A DNA stretch of 34,169 nt from an uncultured Agathobaculum sp. (GCA_944384725.1 CALWUJ010000020.1:1-34169), one strand, 5' to 3'; shown: positions 25,987 through 33,402, numbered from the stretch's first letter. Notes: generated from the letters alone by a model not told the origin. Translations and numbers: made by a program.

Positions 25987-27291
25987 TCACTTTGTTTTAT
26001 CGGTTTTGTTCTTGGCCTCCTGGCCTGCCTTTGCTGCGGCCGCTCCAACAATAGCACCTGCGTCCCCGGCAATAACGCCGCCAACCACAGCGCCTTTGAT
26101 AACCTCCTTCGAGGCCGCTTTGCTATCGGAGGGGGAGGCACCTCCACTGGCTGCGTCCTGTTTAGCCTTGGCAGACATAGCACCTACCACAGCTCCAGCG
26201 TCCCCGGCAATCACGCCGCCGACGATAGCGCTCTTAATAACCTCTTTCTGAGCCTTTTTCCCTGCCTCCTTGTTGAGTTCTGCCTGAGCGCGCTCCGACA
26301 CACCGCGGATGCCACTTCGGGCGTTGACCTCGCTGATGGAGCGCTTCATAATCTTGGTGGCCTCTCGTGCTTCTTTTAGTCTGGCGTAAATACTTGCCCC
26401 ACTTCCCATCAAGGGGGAGAAAACGAGGATACAGGGTGCAGCAAAGGGGGAGGACAGGCCCACACCGGACAAAGGTATCACAAAAAGGAATATGACCATT
26501 AAAACAGATCCATAGGTGACCCATCCCCGCAGAAACAGAGCGGCAAGGATATCACCCGCCTTCACCATATGATTGATATCCTTTAAAAAGAGGGACTTGA
26601 AGGTCATGTCGGGGTGAGCCAGCCATGCCCCCATAAATAGGTAGGCCCACACCTCAAGGCAGCGGGACCAGTTAGAGTAGGCCCTTGCAGTATTTAGGCC
26701 AAACATACCGATAAATACAATTACCGCCCCGAGGGCGAAGGGAAGGGCCCACAGTTTGGAGAACCTGCGCGTCCGGATAGGTGGCAGGAGCAACACAAAC
26801 ATACAAGCTAAGGGCCCTTGGGTCAGTATGCTGGCTGGTCCCATCACCAAAACCAAGGCCAGATTTGCCCCCATGACAATGGTCAACATGTTGCCAGAGT
26901 GCCCCATAAAGAGCAAAATGGCTATTACCACACTGAGCAGGAGTTGTATCATCGTCAGAGGGTGGGTGAGCAGAATTTCCCAACTCAGATTATTCTGAAT
27001 GGGCTGGAGAACAGCTGATATTAGCAGCAACACCCCCGCAGCGATGGACAATCCGCTTCTTCTTGATGGCTGTATTGTTTCTGACGATCTATCAGGTGGA
27101 TTTTCGATTTTTTCTTTTGCTGCTGCCGTTCCCGGTTTCATAGCATCTGCTGGGATTTGCCACGCACTGGTTTGTTTACTTCCGTCCTTGAATGCGCCAG
27201 GAATTTTCCCCTCTCTGCACCACTGGGTTACCTCTGCTTGTGTACATTTCCATTTCTGGGCTGCTTCCTTTGAACTCATGGTTTTCGCCAA
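25987..27291 (-). CDS. Membrane protein with N-terminal excisionase-like HTH and duplicated glycine-zipper tail
   Basis: 434 residues. Residues 5-55 form a MerR/Xis-like helix-turn-helix (SSKEAAQKWKCTQAEVTQWC, then GKIPGAFKD...WQIPADAMKP). After a charged linker, residues 78-302 hold about eight hydrophobic segments. The tail has a coiled, Lys/Glu-rich part and two 32-residue repeats, each KEVIK followed by VGGVIAGDAGA and an Ala-rich end; the VGG.IAG.AGA pattern is a glycine zipper that could insert into or associate with membranes. I do not know this combination as a named family. The TTG at 27291 is preferred as start, with GGAGGGG at good distance; the ATG at 27279 is too far from it. A membrane-tethered regulator or a phage/element-derived envelope protein are both possible. 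Confidence 0.75.
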   Translation of the reverse strand: MAKTMSSKEAAQKWKCTQAEVTQWCREGKIPGAFKDGSKQTSAWQIPADAMKPGTAAAKEKIENPPDRSSETIQPSRRSGLSIAAGVLLLISAVLQPIQNNLSWEILLTHPLTMIQLLLSVVIAILLFMGHSGNMLTIVMGANLALVLVMGPASILTQGPLACMFVLLLPPIRTRRFSKLWALPFALGAVIVFIGMFGLNTARAYSNWSRCLEVWAYLFMGAWLAHPDMTFKSLFLKDINHMVKAGDILAALFLRGWVTYGSVLMVIFLFVIPLSGVGLSSPFAAPCILVFSPLMGSGASIYARLKEAREATKIMKRSISEVNARSGIRGVSERAQAELNKEAGKKAQKEVIKSAIVGGVIAGDAGAVVGAMSAKAKQDAASGGASPSDSKAASKEVIKGAVVGGVIAGDAGAIVGAAAAKAGQEAKNKTDKTK

Positions 27292-27331
27292 CGTAACCCC
27301 TCCTTATCAATTCTGACATAAAACGGAAAAA

Positions 27332-27353
27332 GCGTGCGGCAAAAGCCGCACGC
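27332..27353. terminator. Hairpin, probable terminator
   Basis: Perfect 9-bp stem GCGTGCGGC/GCCGCACGC with an AAAA loop (TTTT on the minus strand), followed on the minus strand by TTTTTCCGTTTT. Confidence 0.75.
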
Positions 27354-27375
27354 CGAAAAACGCATAGCTCTTGCC

Positions 27376-27488
27376 GCGACGCAAGTTCCAACTACCCCAA
27401 AGAAGTATGCTGAAACAGAGCCTGCGTTTTTACCAAAGGTAAAAACGCACACTTCTTTAGGGCCAAAAACGGTATGAACTTGCGTCGC
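27376..27488. other. Three-level nested inverted repeat
   Basis: Outer arms of 13 bp, GCGACGCAAGTTC (27376-27388) and its complement (27476-27488); middle arms AAAGAAGT/ACTTCTTT (27399-27406 and 27451-27458); inner perfect 12-bp stem TGCGTTTTTACC/GGTAAAAACGCA (27423-27434 and 27438-27449) with an AAA loop. All are nested in the same axis, making one long arm with internal loops. It lies between two terminator-like hairpins and contains no gene. Candidate small structured RNA, or a DNA fold such as an oriT or single-strand origin. Confidence 0.65.
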
Positions 27489-27541
27489 AAGGCTATTGTA
27501 CCACGAGTAATTGAAAAAAACAACTTAAAACGCAAAGAGAA

Positions 27542-27566
27542 GGACGGTACGCCAGCAGTACCGTCC
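27542..27566 (-). terminator. Terminator after the 152-residue protein gene
   Basis: Perfect 9-bp stem GGACGGTAC/GTACCGTCC with a 7-base loop, 25 bp past the stop, followed on the minus strand by TTCTCTTT. Confidence 0.75.
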
Positions 27567-27591
27567 TCTCTCATTTTGTATTCCATTGTTA

Positions 27592-28050
27592 TCAAGCGTC
27601 CTTCTTTTCCAGTTGCTCGGTCTGGACCTTCTTCTCTTCCTGCTTCTTCTGGAAGGCCGCAAGGTCAATCACCTTGGGGGCATTGTTTCCGAAGTCGGGC
27701 AGCTCCTTGTACTTGGGGAACTGCTTCTTGAACCAATCCAGCACATACATGTAAGGATTGGACTGTCCCAGGGAACATCTCTTAACCGCGTCGAACTGGG
27801 CCAGCAGCTCGTCAGCGTTCTTAAACACGCTCATGTACTGCTCCATGTGCTTGTAGGTCAGGTTCTTGTTGGGGCTGGCCTTCTTGGAGGCGCGGCGGGT
27901 CTTGCGAATAATCGTCAAGCCGGGGAAGTCGGCGCGGAGTTGCAGAAACAGCTTGTATTCCTCGGAGTTGGGATTGTTGAGGGCTTCCTCGAAAGCCTTG
28001 CTCATGGTCAGGGTGTTGTTCACAAAATCAATCTTGTAAGTGTTCTTCAT
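27592..28050 (-). CDS. Conserved-looking hypothetical protein, mobile-element type
   Basis: 152 residues, no membrane segment or catalytic motif. It begins MKNTYKIDFVNNTLTMSKAFEEA and has a basic middle (IIRKTRRASKKASPNKNLTY), an aromatic stretch near YVLDWFKKQFPKY, and a Lys/Glu-rich tail. The N-terminal pattern resembles hypothetical proteins I associate with conjugative elements of Clostridia, but I cannot name a family. AGGAGG sits 8 bases before the ATG and a terminator follows, so it is a real, separately ended gene. Its codon use is GC-richer than the noncoding DNA around it. Confidence 0.75.
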   Translation of the reverse strand: MKNTYKIDFVNNTLTMSKAFEEALNNPNSEEYKLFLQLRADFPGLTIIRKTRRASKKASPNKNLTYKHMEQYMSVFKNADELLAQFDAVKRCSLGQSNPYMYVLDWFKKQFPKYKELPDFGNNAPKVIDLAAFQKKQEEKKVQTEQLEKKDA

Positions 28051-28262
28051 GGTATTTTCCTCCTTAAAATTCTGAATTTGAATGTTGAGTTGTCTTAAAA
28101 GTCCAGGTAGAGGTCGGGGTTACTCTAGCAGCACGACTTCCCAAATCCAAACTTTTACCCAAGCAAAAACCCTTGCCACATAAGGAAAAAATACAGTTTG
28201 GGAATTTGGGTAATCCCATTTGATAACTTTTTCAAAATTGAAAATGTAAATTTATTTTTTAG

Positions 28263-28285
28263 ATAACGGGGCGATGCCCCGTTAT
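28263..28285. terminator. Perfect hairpin in AT-rich block
   Basis: 10-bp stem ATAACGGGGC/GCCCCGTTAT with a GAT loop, followed by an AT/T-rich run on both sides. Terminator-like, but no gene ends here. Confidence 0.5.
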
Positions 28286-28477
28286 AATTTTTTATAAAAA
28301 GTTTTCAAATTCTGTCTCCCAACTTCCCAAATGGCTCAAAACCTATATCTGGTGTAGGTTTTCTTTGGGAAGGCAGTCTCCCAAATGGGTAATTGCCTCA
28401 TTCCTCAGTAGTGGCAAGGGTTTTGGGGGAAGGGAGCAGGATCAACTTCCCAAACTACCCAAACCACCCCAAAGCCA

Positions 28478-28498
28478 GACACCGGCAGCGCCGGTGTC
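28478..28498 (-). terminator. Hairpin after the 111-residue protein gene
   Basis: Perfect 9-bp stem GACACCGGC/GCCGGTGTC with an AGC loop, 14 bp past the stop of the gene at 28513; no clear T-run, so termination is uncertain. Confidence 0.45.
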
Positions 28499-28512
28499 TA
28501 CCCCGCCATCCA

Positions 28513-28848
28513 TCAACCTGCTTTGGGGAGCAGGTGGGTGGTGGTGTATGTAAAGACTATTACACCATGCAGCCAGTCAATGTCAGCATCGTCAAAATCC
28601 TCGACACACCAATTCTGAAGCTCATCCACCCCAACAGGCTCAAATTCATCCAATGAAATCTGAAACTCAATCCCTCTGAACCCAAAAAGAATTGAGTTTT
28701 TTCCCCAGTCTATACGGGGAAGGTCTACTACCTCAGCCTCACCAAAGGTAACCACACCGCCTTCAAAGGGGAGTGGGGCTGTTACCTGAAAGCAGTCTAT
28801 CTGCTCACCATCTTCAAACTTCTTATTATGCACGATTGCACCTAACAT
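28513..28848 (-). CDS. Hypothetical acidic protein
   Basis: 111 residues, not recognised. Acidic overall, with a beta-rich look (VVTFGEAEVVDLPRIDWGKN, ILFGFRGIEFQISLDEFEP) and no signal peptide or membrane segment. The ATG at 28848 is preceded by GAGGGA at good spacing, which supports it as a real gene. It stands alone between long noncoding stretches. Confidence 0.6.
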   Translation of the reverse strand: MLGAIVHNKKFEDGEQIDCFQVTAPLPFEGGVVTFGEAEVVDLPRIDWGKNSILFGFRGIEFQISLDEFEPVGVDELQNWCVEDFDDADIDWLHGVIVFTYTTTHLLPKAG

Positions 28849-29299
28849 AAAAATCCCTCATTTCTAAAAATTATTTTTCATCCACAAGTAGCAGGAAAAA
28901 ACACTTACCACAAGTGGATATGAGCAGTAGGGGAATCGAACTACCTAAAAAACCATTCTGCTCCACACTTTATTCATACTTAATGTAACTATTTATGTCC
29001 ATTTGACCATATAACTGTCGATATTTTTCTTATTCCAACTCAAAAAGTTTCGTTCTCTTGTATGGGAGGCCCATTATACGAGTGATTATTCATAAACGCA
29101 AGACCCGTAAAAGCGTTGTAACACAACTGTAACATTACTAAAATGCACTATTTTGATAGTATCAAATTGGTAATATCAACAAAAACCTTATAAAATCTAC
29201 ATTTCCTTCATGTTTTATAAAACTCCTGCCTGTTTGCATAAAATTCAGCACAGTGTATATAAAACCTCTAGCTGATAGAGTAGGGGTGAATACAGAAAA

Positions 29300-29321
29300 G
29301 CCCCGCCGGTCCCGGCGGGGC
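29300..29321. terminator. GC-rich hairpin
   Basis: 10-bp inverted repeat GCCCCGCCGG/CCGGCGGGGC with a very short loop. No gene ends directly before it; possible terminator or structural element. Confidence 0.45.
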
Positions 29322-29347
29322 TGATACAATGGCGGTGGGGGGATATT

Positions 29348-29365
29348 TTGAAAATACACTTTCAA
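29348..29365. repeat. TTGAA...TTCAA palindrome, site 3
   Basis: TTGAAAATACACTTTCAA, one of five related sites in the island (also 24992-25009, 25689-25706, 30342-30358 and 33106-33123). Confidence 0.7.
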
Positions 29366-29628
29366 AAGAACAAAAAGCGTGTCACTCCCACCCCCCATAT
29401 TTTGAGTAGGTCAAAAGAACAAAAGGTGGGTAAGGAAAAGCAGCCATCCCCCTAAAAATCCAGCTCCAGATCTCATTTTCAGACGCACCACTAAAAAACC
29501 CTTACAGGACAAAGAAAACAGCAGCATCCAGATTTTTCAGGTCTGGCAAGGGTTTTAATCCCTTGCTCTGGCTGTACTTTTCCTTCCTGTCAAAAACAAT
29601 TTTTTACGATTTTGAGCATCTAAAAATA

Positions 29629-29656
29629 CCGGAGACCACCCGTTGGTGGTCTCCGG
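29629..29656 (-). terminator. Terminator after the SprT-like gene
   Basis: Perfect 12-bp stem CCGGAGACCACC/GGTGGTCTCCGG with a CGTT loop, followed on the minus strand by TATTTTTAG. Confidence 0.88.
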
Positions 29657-29683
29657 CTGCTTAATCGTCAAAAATATCAAAAT

Positions 29684-30328
29684 TCACTTCTCCACCAGCT
29701 CCATAGGACAGTCACAATCCAGACACCCGATATGCACCTCTTTGGTGGCTCTCACGCTGCATCCACAGGTAGGACAGATATACTTTCTCACATTACTTTT
29801 CTTCTTCCCTGTCTCTGCTCCACCCCCAGGATCACTACCAGAACCACCCTCAGCACCACCAGGGCTTCCATACCAGCCTGTCCTACTCAGATCAATGCCT
29901 GTCCACCCCTGACCCTCTATAAAGGCGATAAGACCCTCTGAGGGGCTGGTAGGACTATGACCTATCCTTGGGTCATACCCAATCACCAGACCACGCTTTT
30001 CTGCTTCTGCTTTGAAACGCTTGTTATGGTAGGTTCCACCCCTGGAGGTGTCCTTGATACCAGCCATAGCACAGTAATGATGGGTCATTTCGTGGATCAG
30101 GGTGGCAATGGTAAAAGGAAGATCTCTGGATAGGTTCTCTGCACCTAAATTTATCTCCCTGAATCCTTTTTCATTTTCACGCCAAGCATCCCAAGTAGTA
30201 TAGTGACCATAAGCCTTAGGACTGCTCTGGACTGTTATAACCACAGGTGGTAGGCTACCCTCAAAGTAGGTATCATTTAACACGCCGTAGGCGTGTTCCA
30301 AAAAACTTGTTATCTCACTCACACGCAT
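29684..30328 (-). CDS. SprT-like zinc metalloprotein
   Basis: 214 residues from the ATG at 30328, preceded by GGAGG 8 bases upstream; the longer frame starts at a TTG inside the upstream palindrome. The zinc-protease signature LIHEMTHHYC lies near residue 85, as in SprT/Spartan-type proteins. A Gly/Ser-rich linker leads to a C-terminal zinc ribbon (YICPTCGCS and IGCLDCDCPMEL). Cellular SprT proteins cut DNA-protein crosslinks, but mobile-element versions such as this have no known substrate. A role on relaxase- or replication-linked adducts is speculation. The TTGAA...TTCAA palindrome ends just before its ribosome site. Confidence 0.88.
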   Translation of the reverse strand: MRVSEITSFLEHAYGVLNDTYFEGSLPPVVITVQSSPKAYGHYTTWDAWRENEKGFREINLGAENLSRDLPFTIATLIHEMTHHYCAMAGIKDTSRGGTYHNKRFKAEAEKRGLVIGYDPRIGHSPTSPSEGLIAFIEGQGWTGIDLSRTGWYGSPGGAEGGSGSDPGGGAETGKKKSNVRKYICPTCGCSVRATKEVHIGCLDCDCPMELVEK

Positions 30329-30341
30329 AAAAATATCCTCC

Positions 30342-30358
30342 TTGAAATGTATCTTCAA
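30342..30358. repeat. TTGAA...TTCAA palindrome, site 4
   Basis: TTGAAATGTATCTTCAA, 14 bp upstream of the SprT-like start and abutting its ribosome site; one base shorter than the other sites. Confidence 0.65.
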
Positions 30359-30416
30359 AGAGAATAAATCTAACTGTCCCCATTTATGTCGAGGAAAAAT
30401 TATTTATGTCAAAAAT

Positions 30417-30451
30417 AGGATGCACACGCCGGTACCCGGCGTGTGCATCCT
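30417..30451 (-). terminator. Terminator after the leucine-rich-repeat gene
   Basis: Perfect 16-bp stem (30417-30432 with 30436-30451) and TAC loop, followed on the minus strand by ATTTTTGAC. One of the longest perfect hairpins in the window. Confidence 0.88.
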
Positions 30452-30460
30452 CCGATTTAT

Positions 30461-32275
30461 TTAATCAGCAGTATAACTCTTAGTCGAATCAATAATGACA
30501 GCATTTCTTGCGCCATCCCAGTCAACCTCAAAGTCAAACAGCATACCAATATCACGCAGTTTGAAGAAGTTATTACCCTTGATAGTATAAGCAGTTGCGT
30601 AAACATTCAAACCATCCAAAAGCAGAGCAGAACGATTCAAAGTACCCGTCTTTGTCGTACCATCGCCACCCTTTAACTCACCGCCAACAGTTGTATAAGG
30701 CTTACCAGAGAGCATTTCAATGGCACCCTTACTTGCATTACCACTCAAGTCCATTGTAATAAAATCAGGGTTCCAAGTAACCTCAAACTGCTTACTTGTA
30801 CCACGCATTACAAGAGCAAGGTCACGCAGCTTGAAATAGTTATTACCATTAATAGTATAAGACTCAAACTTCACAGCCTTACCATCTACATAAACAGTAG
30901 AAGTGGTAGGAGTTGCTGTTACAGTTGTAGGAGCATTATTATCTACAGTAGGAAGATTAGGTTGAGACTGAGGGTCATAAAACACATTATAATAATATGT
31001 CTGACCATTCACATCTGCACGAACACGCCAAGTAGAAGTAACATTATTCTTACCATCTGTATTATGGTCAAACTCCCAAATCAAACCAGACTTATAAAGA
31101 CCATTACTGCCCTTTACTGCATTATAATAATTAACACCCCAGGAATCCAAAGTCTGCTCACCATGCGTAGTCATCCAACCCTTATCAATTGTTGTAGCAT
31201 CTGCACCATTTACCTGACCATAAGGATAAAGCGTAAACTGTGTATTATCACTATCCGAACGCATACAAGCAAGATTACCCACATACACAAGATAACCATG
31301 ATACTTTACGCCATTTGCATCATCTGCATCATACTCAACAACCTTATTGACCTTAGAAAAAGTCACTCCACCAATCTTCTGAGTATTAGTCATTGTAGGA
31401 ACAGGAGAACCTGGTTTATTCGTTGCATCAGTATCAAGATTACCAACACCAGGCGTTACCGTTCCTGGATTGGAAGGATTAGTAGGAGTACCACTTACAT
31501 AACTATAAGTCACACCACAGTTCTTACACCAAGTCTCTGCACAAGTCCCCTCATAGACCTTAAAGGTTGCATTCTTTGTATCAATACCACCAAAAGCGTG
31601 GTCACCAATATAAGTCAAAGTAGAGGGAAGCACAAGGTCAGAAGGAACACTGTCGAACGCAAAATTTCCAATATACTCAAGACCCTCGTTCAAAGTAATG
31701 TCATACAGACGAGGACACTCCTCAAAAACATTATTCTCAATTACCTTCAAAGTAGGAGAAGCCACAAATGTCGTCAGACTCTTACTCCAACCAAACGCAC
31801 CAGTGCCAATGCGGATGACCTGTGTTTTGGAAAGGTCAATTTCCTCCACAGCACTATAACCCATAGCAAGGTCATCAATCAGCTTCAAATTAGTAAGGTC
31901 ATCCCAGTTTACAGTCGTAACCTTGCGCTTATTATTCAGACCACCAAGACCAATAATCTCTGTACTCTTAGGAAGGGTCAGAGTGGTGGCATTTTCATCA
32001 GCATACTTGTTATCATACAAAGTTCCATCAGAACCAATTTTACGATCTGCAATCACAAGAGTACCTTCAGTCCAAGTTGTACCCTTTAAGTCAACAGACT
32101 CTACATAATGCTCTTTGTAATCATTAACTGTAACTTCATTCATCAGATAATTACTTGGGTCAAAATCTGCATACTGCTCATCTGTAAACAGCTTACCATC
32201 TGCTGCAAATGCGGGAACTGTCAGACAAGACGCAAGCGTCAGTGTGGCAAGCACGCCACTAAGAAACTTTTTCAT
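30461..32275 (-). CDS. Secreted leucine-rich-repeat protein with stalk domains
   Basis: 604 residues with signal peptide MKKFLSGVLATLTLASCLTV...AFA. Residues about 90-245 are BspA-type leucine-rich repeats (LKLIDDLAMGYSAVEEIDLS, LKVIENNVF, LEYIGNFAF, LTYIGDHAFGG). A Pro/Thr/Asn linker and an unrecognised beta-rich domain follow (about 300-450). The C-terminus (about 460-600) holds two copies of a copper-amine-oxidase-like stalk motif (YTINGNNYFKLRDLALVM and YTIKGNNFFKLRDIGMLF). There is no LPXTG, S-layer-homology or membrane anchor, so it is released or held by the stalk domain. Likely host or surface interaction. GAGGG precedes the ATG. It is AT-rich in third positions, unlike the backbone genes. 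Confidence 0.88.
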   Translation of the reverse strand: MKKFLSGVLATLTLASCLTVPAFAADGKLFTDEQYADFDPSNYLMNEVTVNDYKEHYVESVDLKGTTWTEGTLVIADRKIGSDGTLYDNKYADENATTLTLPKSTEIIGLGGLNNKRKVTTVNWDDLTNLKLIDDLAMGYSAVEEIDLSKTQVIRIGTGAFGWSKSLTTFVASPTLKVIENNVFEECPRLYDITLNEGLEYIGNFAFDSVPSDLVLPSTLTYIGDHAFGGIDTKNATFKVYEGTCAETWCKNCGVTYSYVSGTPTNPSNPGTVTPGVGNLDTDATNKPGSPVPTMTNTQKIGGVTFSKVNKVVEYDADDANGVKYHGYLVYVGNLACMRSDSDNTQFTLYPYGQVNGADATTIDKGWMTTHGEQTLDSWGVNYYNAVKGSNGLYKSGLIWEFDHNTDGKNNVTSTWRVRADVNGQTYYYNVFYDPQSQPNLPTVDNNAPTTVTATPTTSTVYVDGKAVKFESYTINGNNYFKLRDLALVMRGTSKQFEVTWNPDFITMDLSGNASKGAIEMLSGKPYTTVGGELKGGDGTTKTGTLNRSALLLDGLNVYATAYTIKGNNFFKLRDIGMLFDFEVDWDGARNAVIIDSTKSYTAD

Positions 32276-32459
32276 TTTGAATTACCCTCTCTTTTCGATT
32301 TGGTGTGGAAAATGCTGAATTTCTTCTTTCTACTCACTCCTATCTTGTATTTACTTGCTAAAACCTTGTAATCACTAACTTCTATTTAGTTTATCCTGAT
32401 TGTAGCATATAATATTTTCCAGCACAAGCCCCTACAATATCCTTGGAGGGGCTTGAACT
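32276..32459. promoter_or_regulatory. Divergent region between the LRR gene and the XRE regulator
   Basis: AT-rich. A TATAAT box at 32408-32413 lies about 50 bases before the XRE start, with a weak TTTAGT 17 bp upstream. No clear leftward promoter is found. Confidence 0.4.
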
Positions 32460-32702
32460 ATGAAAAATGAGAACATTTCAAAATACAGGGACGAATTCAT
32501 CGCTGTTGGCTTGAAGATTGGATATTTAAGAAGACAAAGGGGCATGACACAAGAGCAGCTTGCAGAAAAAGCAGGGATTTCCCTGGGTTTTCTCAGTCAG
32601 ATCGAAGCCCCTAACTTGTCTGTGGGCATCTCTCTGGCCACGCTCTTTTCTATCGCTGAGGTGCTGCAAGTACCAGCATCCAAACTGCTGGAATTTGACT
32701 GA
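32460..32702 (+). CDS. XRE-family helix-turn-helix regulator
   Basis: 80 residues, a single Cro/C1-type domain: IGYLRRQRGMTQEQLAEKAGISLGFLSQIE... with the recognition helix around SLGFLSQIE. GGAGGGG lies before the ATG. It is the only gene on the plus strand inside the island and diverges from the secreted leucine-rich-repeat gene, which it may control. It is also a candidate binder of the repeated TTGAA...TTCAA palindromes, without direct evidence. A perfect terminator follows. Confidence 0.9.
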   Translation: MKNENISKYRDEFIAVGLKIGYLRRQRGMTQEQLAEKAGISLGFLSQIEAPNLSVGISLATLFSIAEVLQVPASKLLEFD

Positions 32703-32729
32703 ACCTTAAAACTTCACTATGCTAAATAT

Positions 32730-32761
32730 AACACGGGTTGCCGGTATCGGCAACCCGTGTT
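32730..32761. terminator. Terminator between XRE and DUF6809-like genes
   Basis: Perfect 13-bp stem AACACGGGTTGCC/GGCAACCCGTGTT with a GGTATC loop, T-run on the plus side. Sits 5 bp past the stop of the convergent DUF6809-like gene, so it may serve both. Confidence 0.88.
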
Positions 32762-32766
32762 TTCAA

Positions 32767-33033
32767 TTATTCACCAAAAAGGTCAAGCGCAAAAGCAGCA
32801 CCCATACGAAAGGCGTAAAGGAACATCCTCTCCAACTCCATATTGTTCTGGATTGTCCTCAGATGCTTCAGTTCCTGACACACTTTCTGTTCTTTTTTAG
32901 ACCTACCCACCATCAAAGAGTGTTCCAACTGCTCAATCTTGCGGGAGTACATCTTGTAGACTGGATCACTTGAAAAGCCAAAGTCCTCCCAGGGCTTGAC
33001 CTCACCCATATAGAAATCCTCTAAGATACCCAT
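32767..33033 (-). CDS. Small DUF6809-like protein
   Basis: 88 residues from the ATG at 33033, chosen because GGTGAGG precedes it; the longer frame starts with a TTG in a palindrome and lacks family sequence. The chain MGILEDFYMGEVKPWEDFGF, then DPVYKMYSRKIEQLEHSL and FLYAFRMGAAFALDLFGE, follows the layout of DUF6809 proteins, which are small, helical and common on mobile elements of Clostridia; function unknown. Confidence 0.75.
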   Translation of the reverse strand: MGILEDFYMGEVKPWEDFGFSSDPVYKMYSRKIEQLEHSLMVGRSKKEQKVCQELKHLRTIQNNMELERMFLYAFRMGAAFALDLFGE

Positions 33034-33105
33034 ATCCTCACCACCTGTTTTCTTTTTGGTGGGGACATGATACCTCTTCCAACAGGAAGAGCCAAGGCCC
33101 AGTTT

Positions 33106-33123
33106 TTGAAGATGTATCTTCAA
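33106..33123. repeat. TTGAA...TTCAA palindrome, site 5
   Basis: TTGAAGATGTATCTTCAA, arms TTGAAGAT/ATCTTCAA around GT; 73 bp upstream of the DUF6809-like start. Confidence 0.7.
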
Positions 33124-33150
33124 AATACCACACTCTTGGGAAAATCATAA

Positions 33151-33187
33151 AACCCCGTATCCCTTGTGTCCCAAGGGATACGGGGTT
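33151..33187. terminator. Long perfect hairpin
   Basis: 15-bp stem AACCCCGTATCCCTT/AAGGGATACGGGGTT with a 7-base loop. No gene ends directly before it on either strand; terminator or structural element. Confidence 0.6.
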
Positions 33188-33188
33188 A

Positions 33189-33265
33189 CTCAAGGGAAAA
33201 AGGCTCAAGGGAAAGGGTGTTCTGAGGGTGATTTGGTCTGGTTTTTCCCATGGATTTCCCTTGAG
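33189..33265. repeat. CTCAAGGGAAA repeats
   Basis: Two direct copies spaced 15 bp start-to-start (33189-33199 and 33204-33214) and one inverted copy (33255-33265). Possible iterons or recombinase arm sites near the island end. Confidence 0.5.
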
Positions 33266-33340
33266 TTTTGAAAAAATGAAATTTAGAAAACCCTTATAGC
33301 ATCTGCGTTTTCAAAAATCTATTTCGTGTTCTGAGTACAG

Positions 33341-33380
33341 AAAACCCCTTGACAATAGGGAGTTTCCTACTGTCAAGGGG
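33341..33380 (-). terminator. Terminator downstream of the rubrerythrin fragment
   Basis: 10-bp stem CCCCTTGACA/TGTCAAGGGG plus an inner TAGG/CCTA, followed on the minus strand by TTTT. Different in sequence from the terminator at 24073-24105, so this flank is not a duplicate of the left one. Confidence 0.8.
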
Positions 33381-33402
33381 CTTAAAATGTTGCTATTTCA
33401 GA

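Larger units (their letters stand above)
28051..28512. other. Noncoding, iteron-like and hairpin-rich region
   Basis: 462 bp without a gene. The octamer TTCCCAAA occurs at 28138-28145, 28324-28331 and 28447-28454, and inverted as TTTGGGAA at 28197-28204 and 28364-28371; a related TCTCCCAAAT is at 28377-28386. An AT-rich block (28215-28265) and two perfect hairpins are interspersed. The layout fits a replication or transfer origin, or multiple operator sites. Confidence 0.5.
28849..29683. other. Long noncoding stretch of the island
   Basis: 835 bp with no supported gene; the short frames lack ribosome sites. It contains two CCACAAGTGG-like motifs (28882-28889 and 28908-28918), a 15-bp palindrome TTTGATA-G-TATCAAA (29152-29166), an inverted repeat TATAAAA/TTTTATA near 29190-29220, a GC-rich hairpin (29300-29321), one TTGAA...TTCAA palindrome (29348-29365) and the terminator at 29629-29656. 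Confidence 0.5.
33034..33402. other. Noncoding right part of the island
   Basis: 369 bp without a gene. It contains the fifth TTGAA...TTCAA palindrome (33106-33123), a 15-bp perfect hairpin (33151-33187), three CTCAAGGGAAA sites (33189-33265) and the terminator next to the rubrerythrin fragment. Confidence 0.5.

Noticed and set aside
29162-29398. 78-residue minus-strand frame
   Set aside because: It spans a GC-rich hairpin and a palindrome, has no ribosome site and no family sequence.
30962-32089. 375-residue Ile/Thr-rich frame antisense to the leucine-rich-repeat gene
   Set aside because: Composition simply mirrors the sense codons; the opposite strand has a signal peptide, repeats and terminator.
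24991-33123. CRISPR array from the repeated palindromes
   Set aside because: The repeats are 0.7-4.6 kb apart with genes between; there are no regular spacers and no cas genes.
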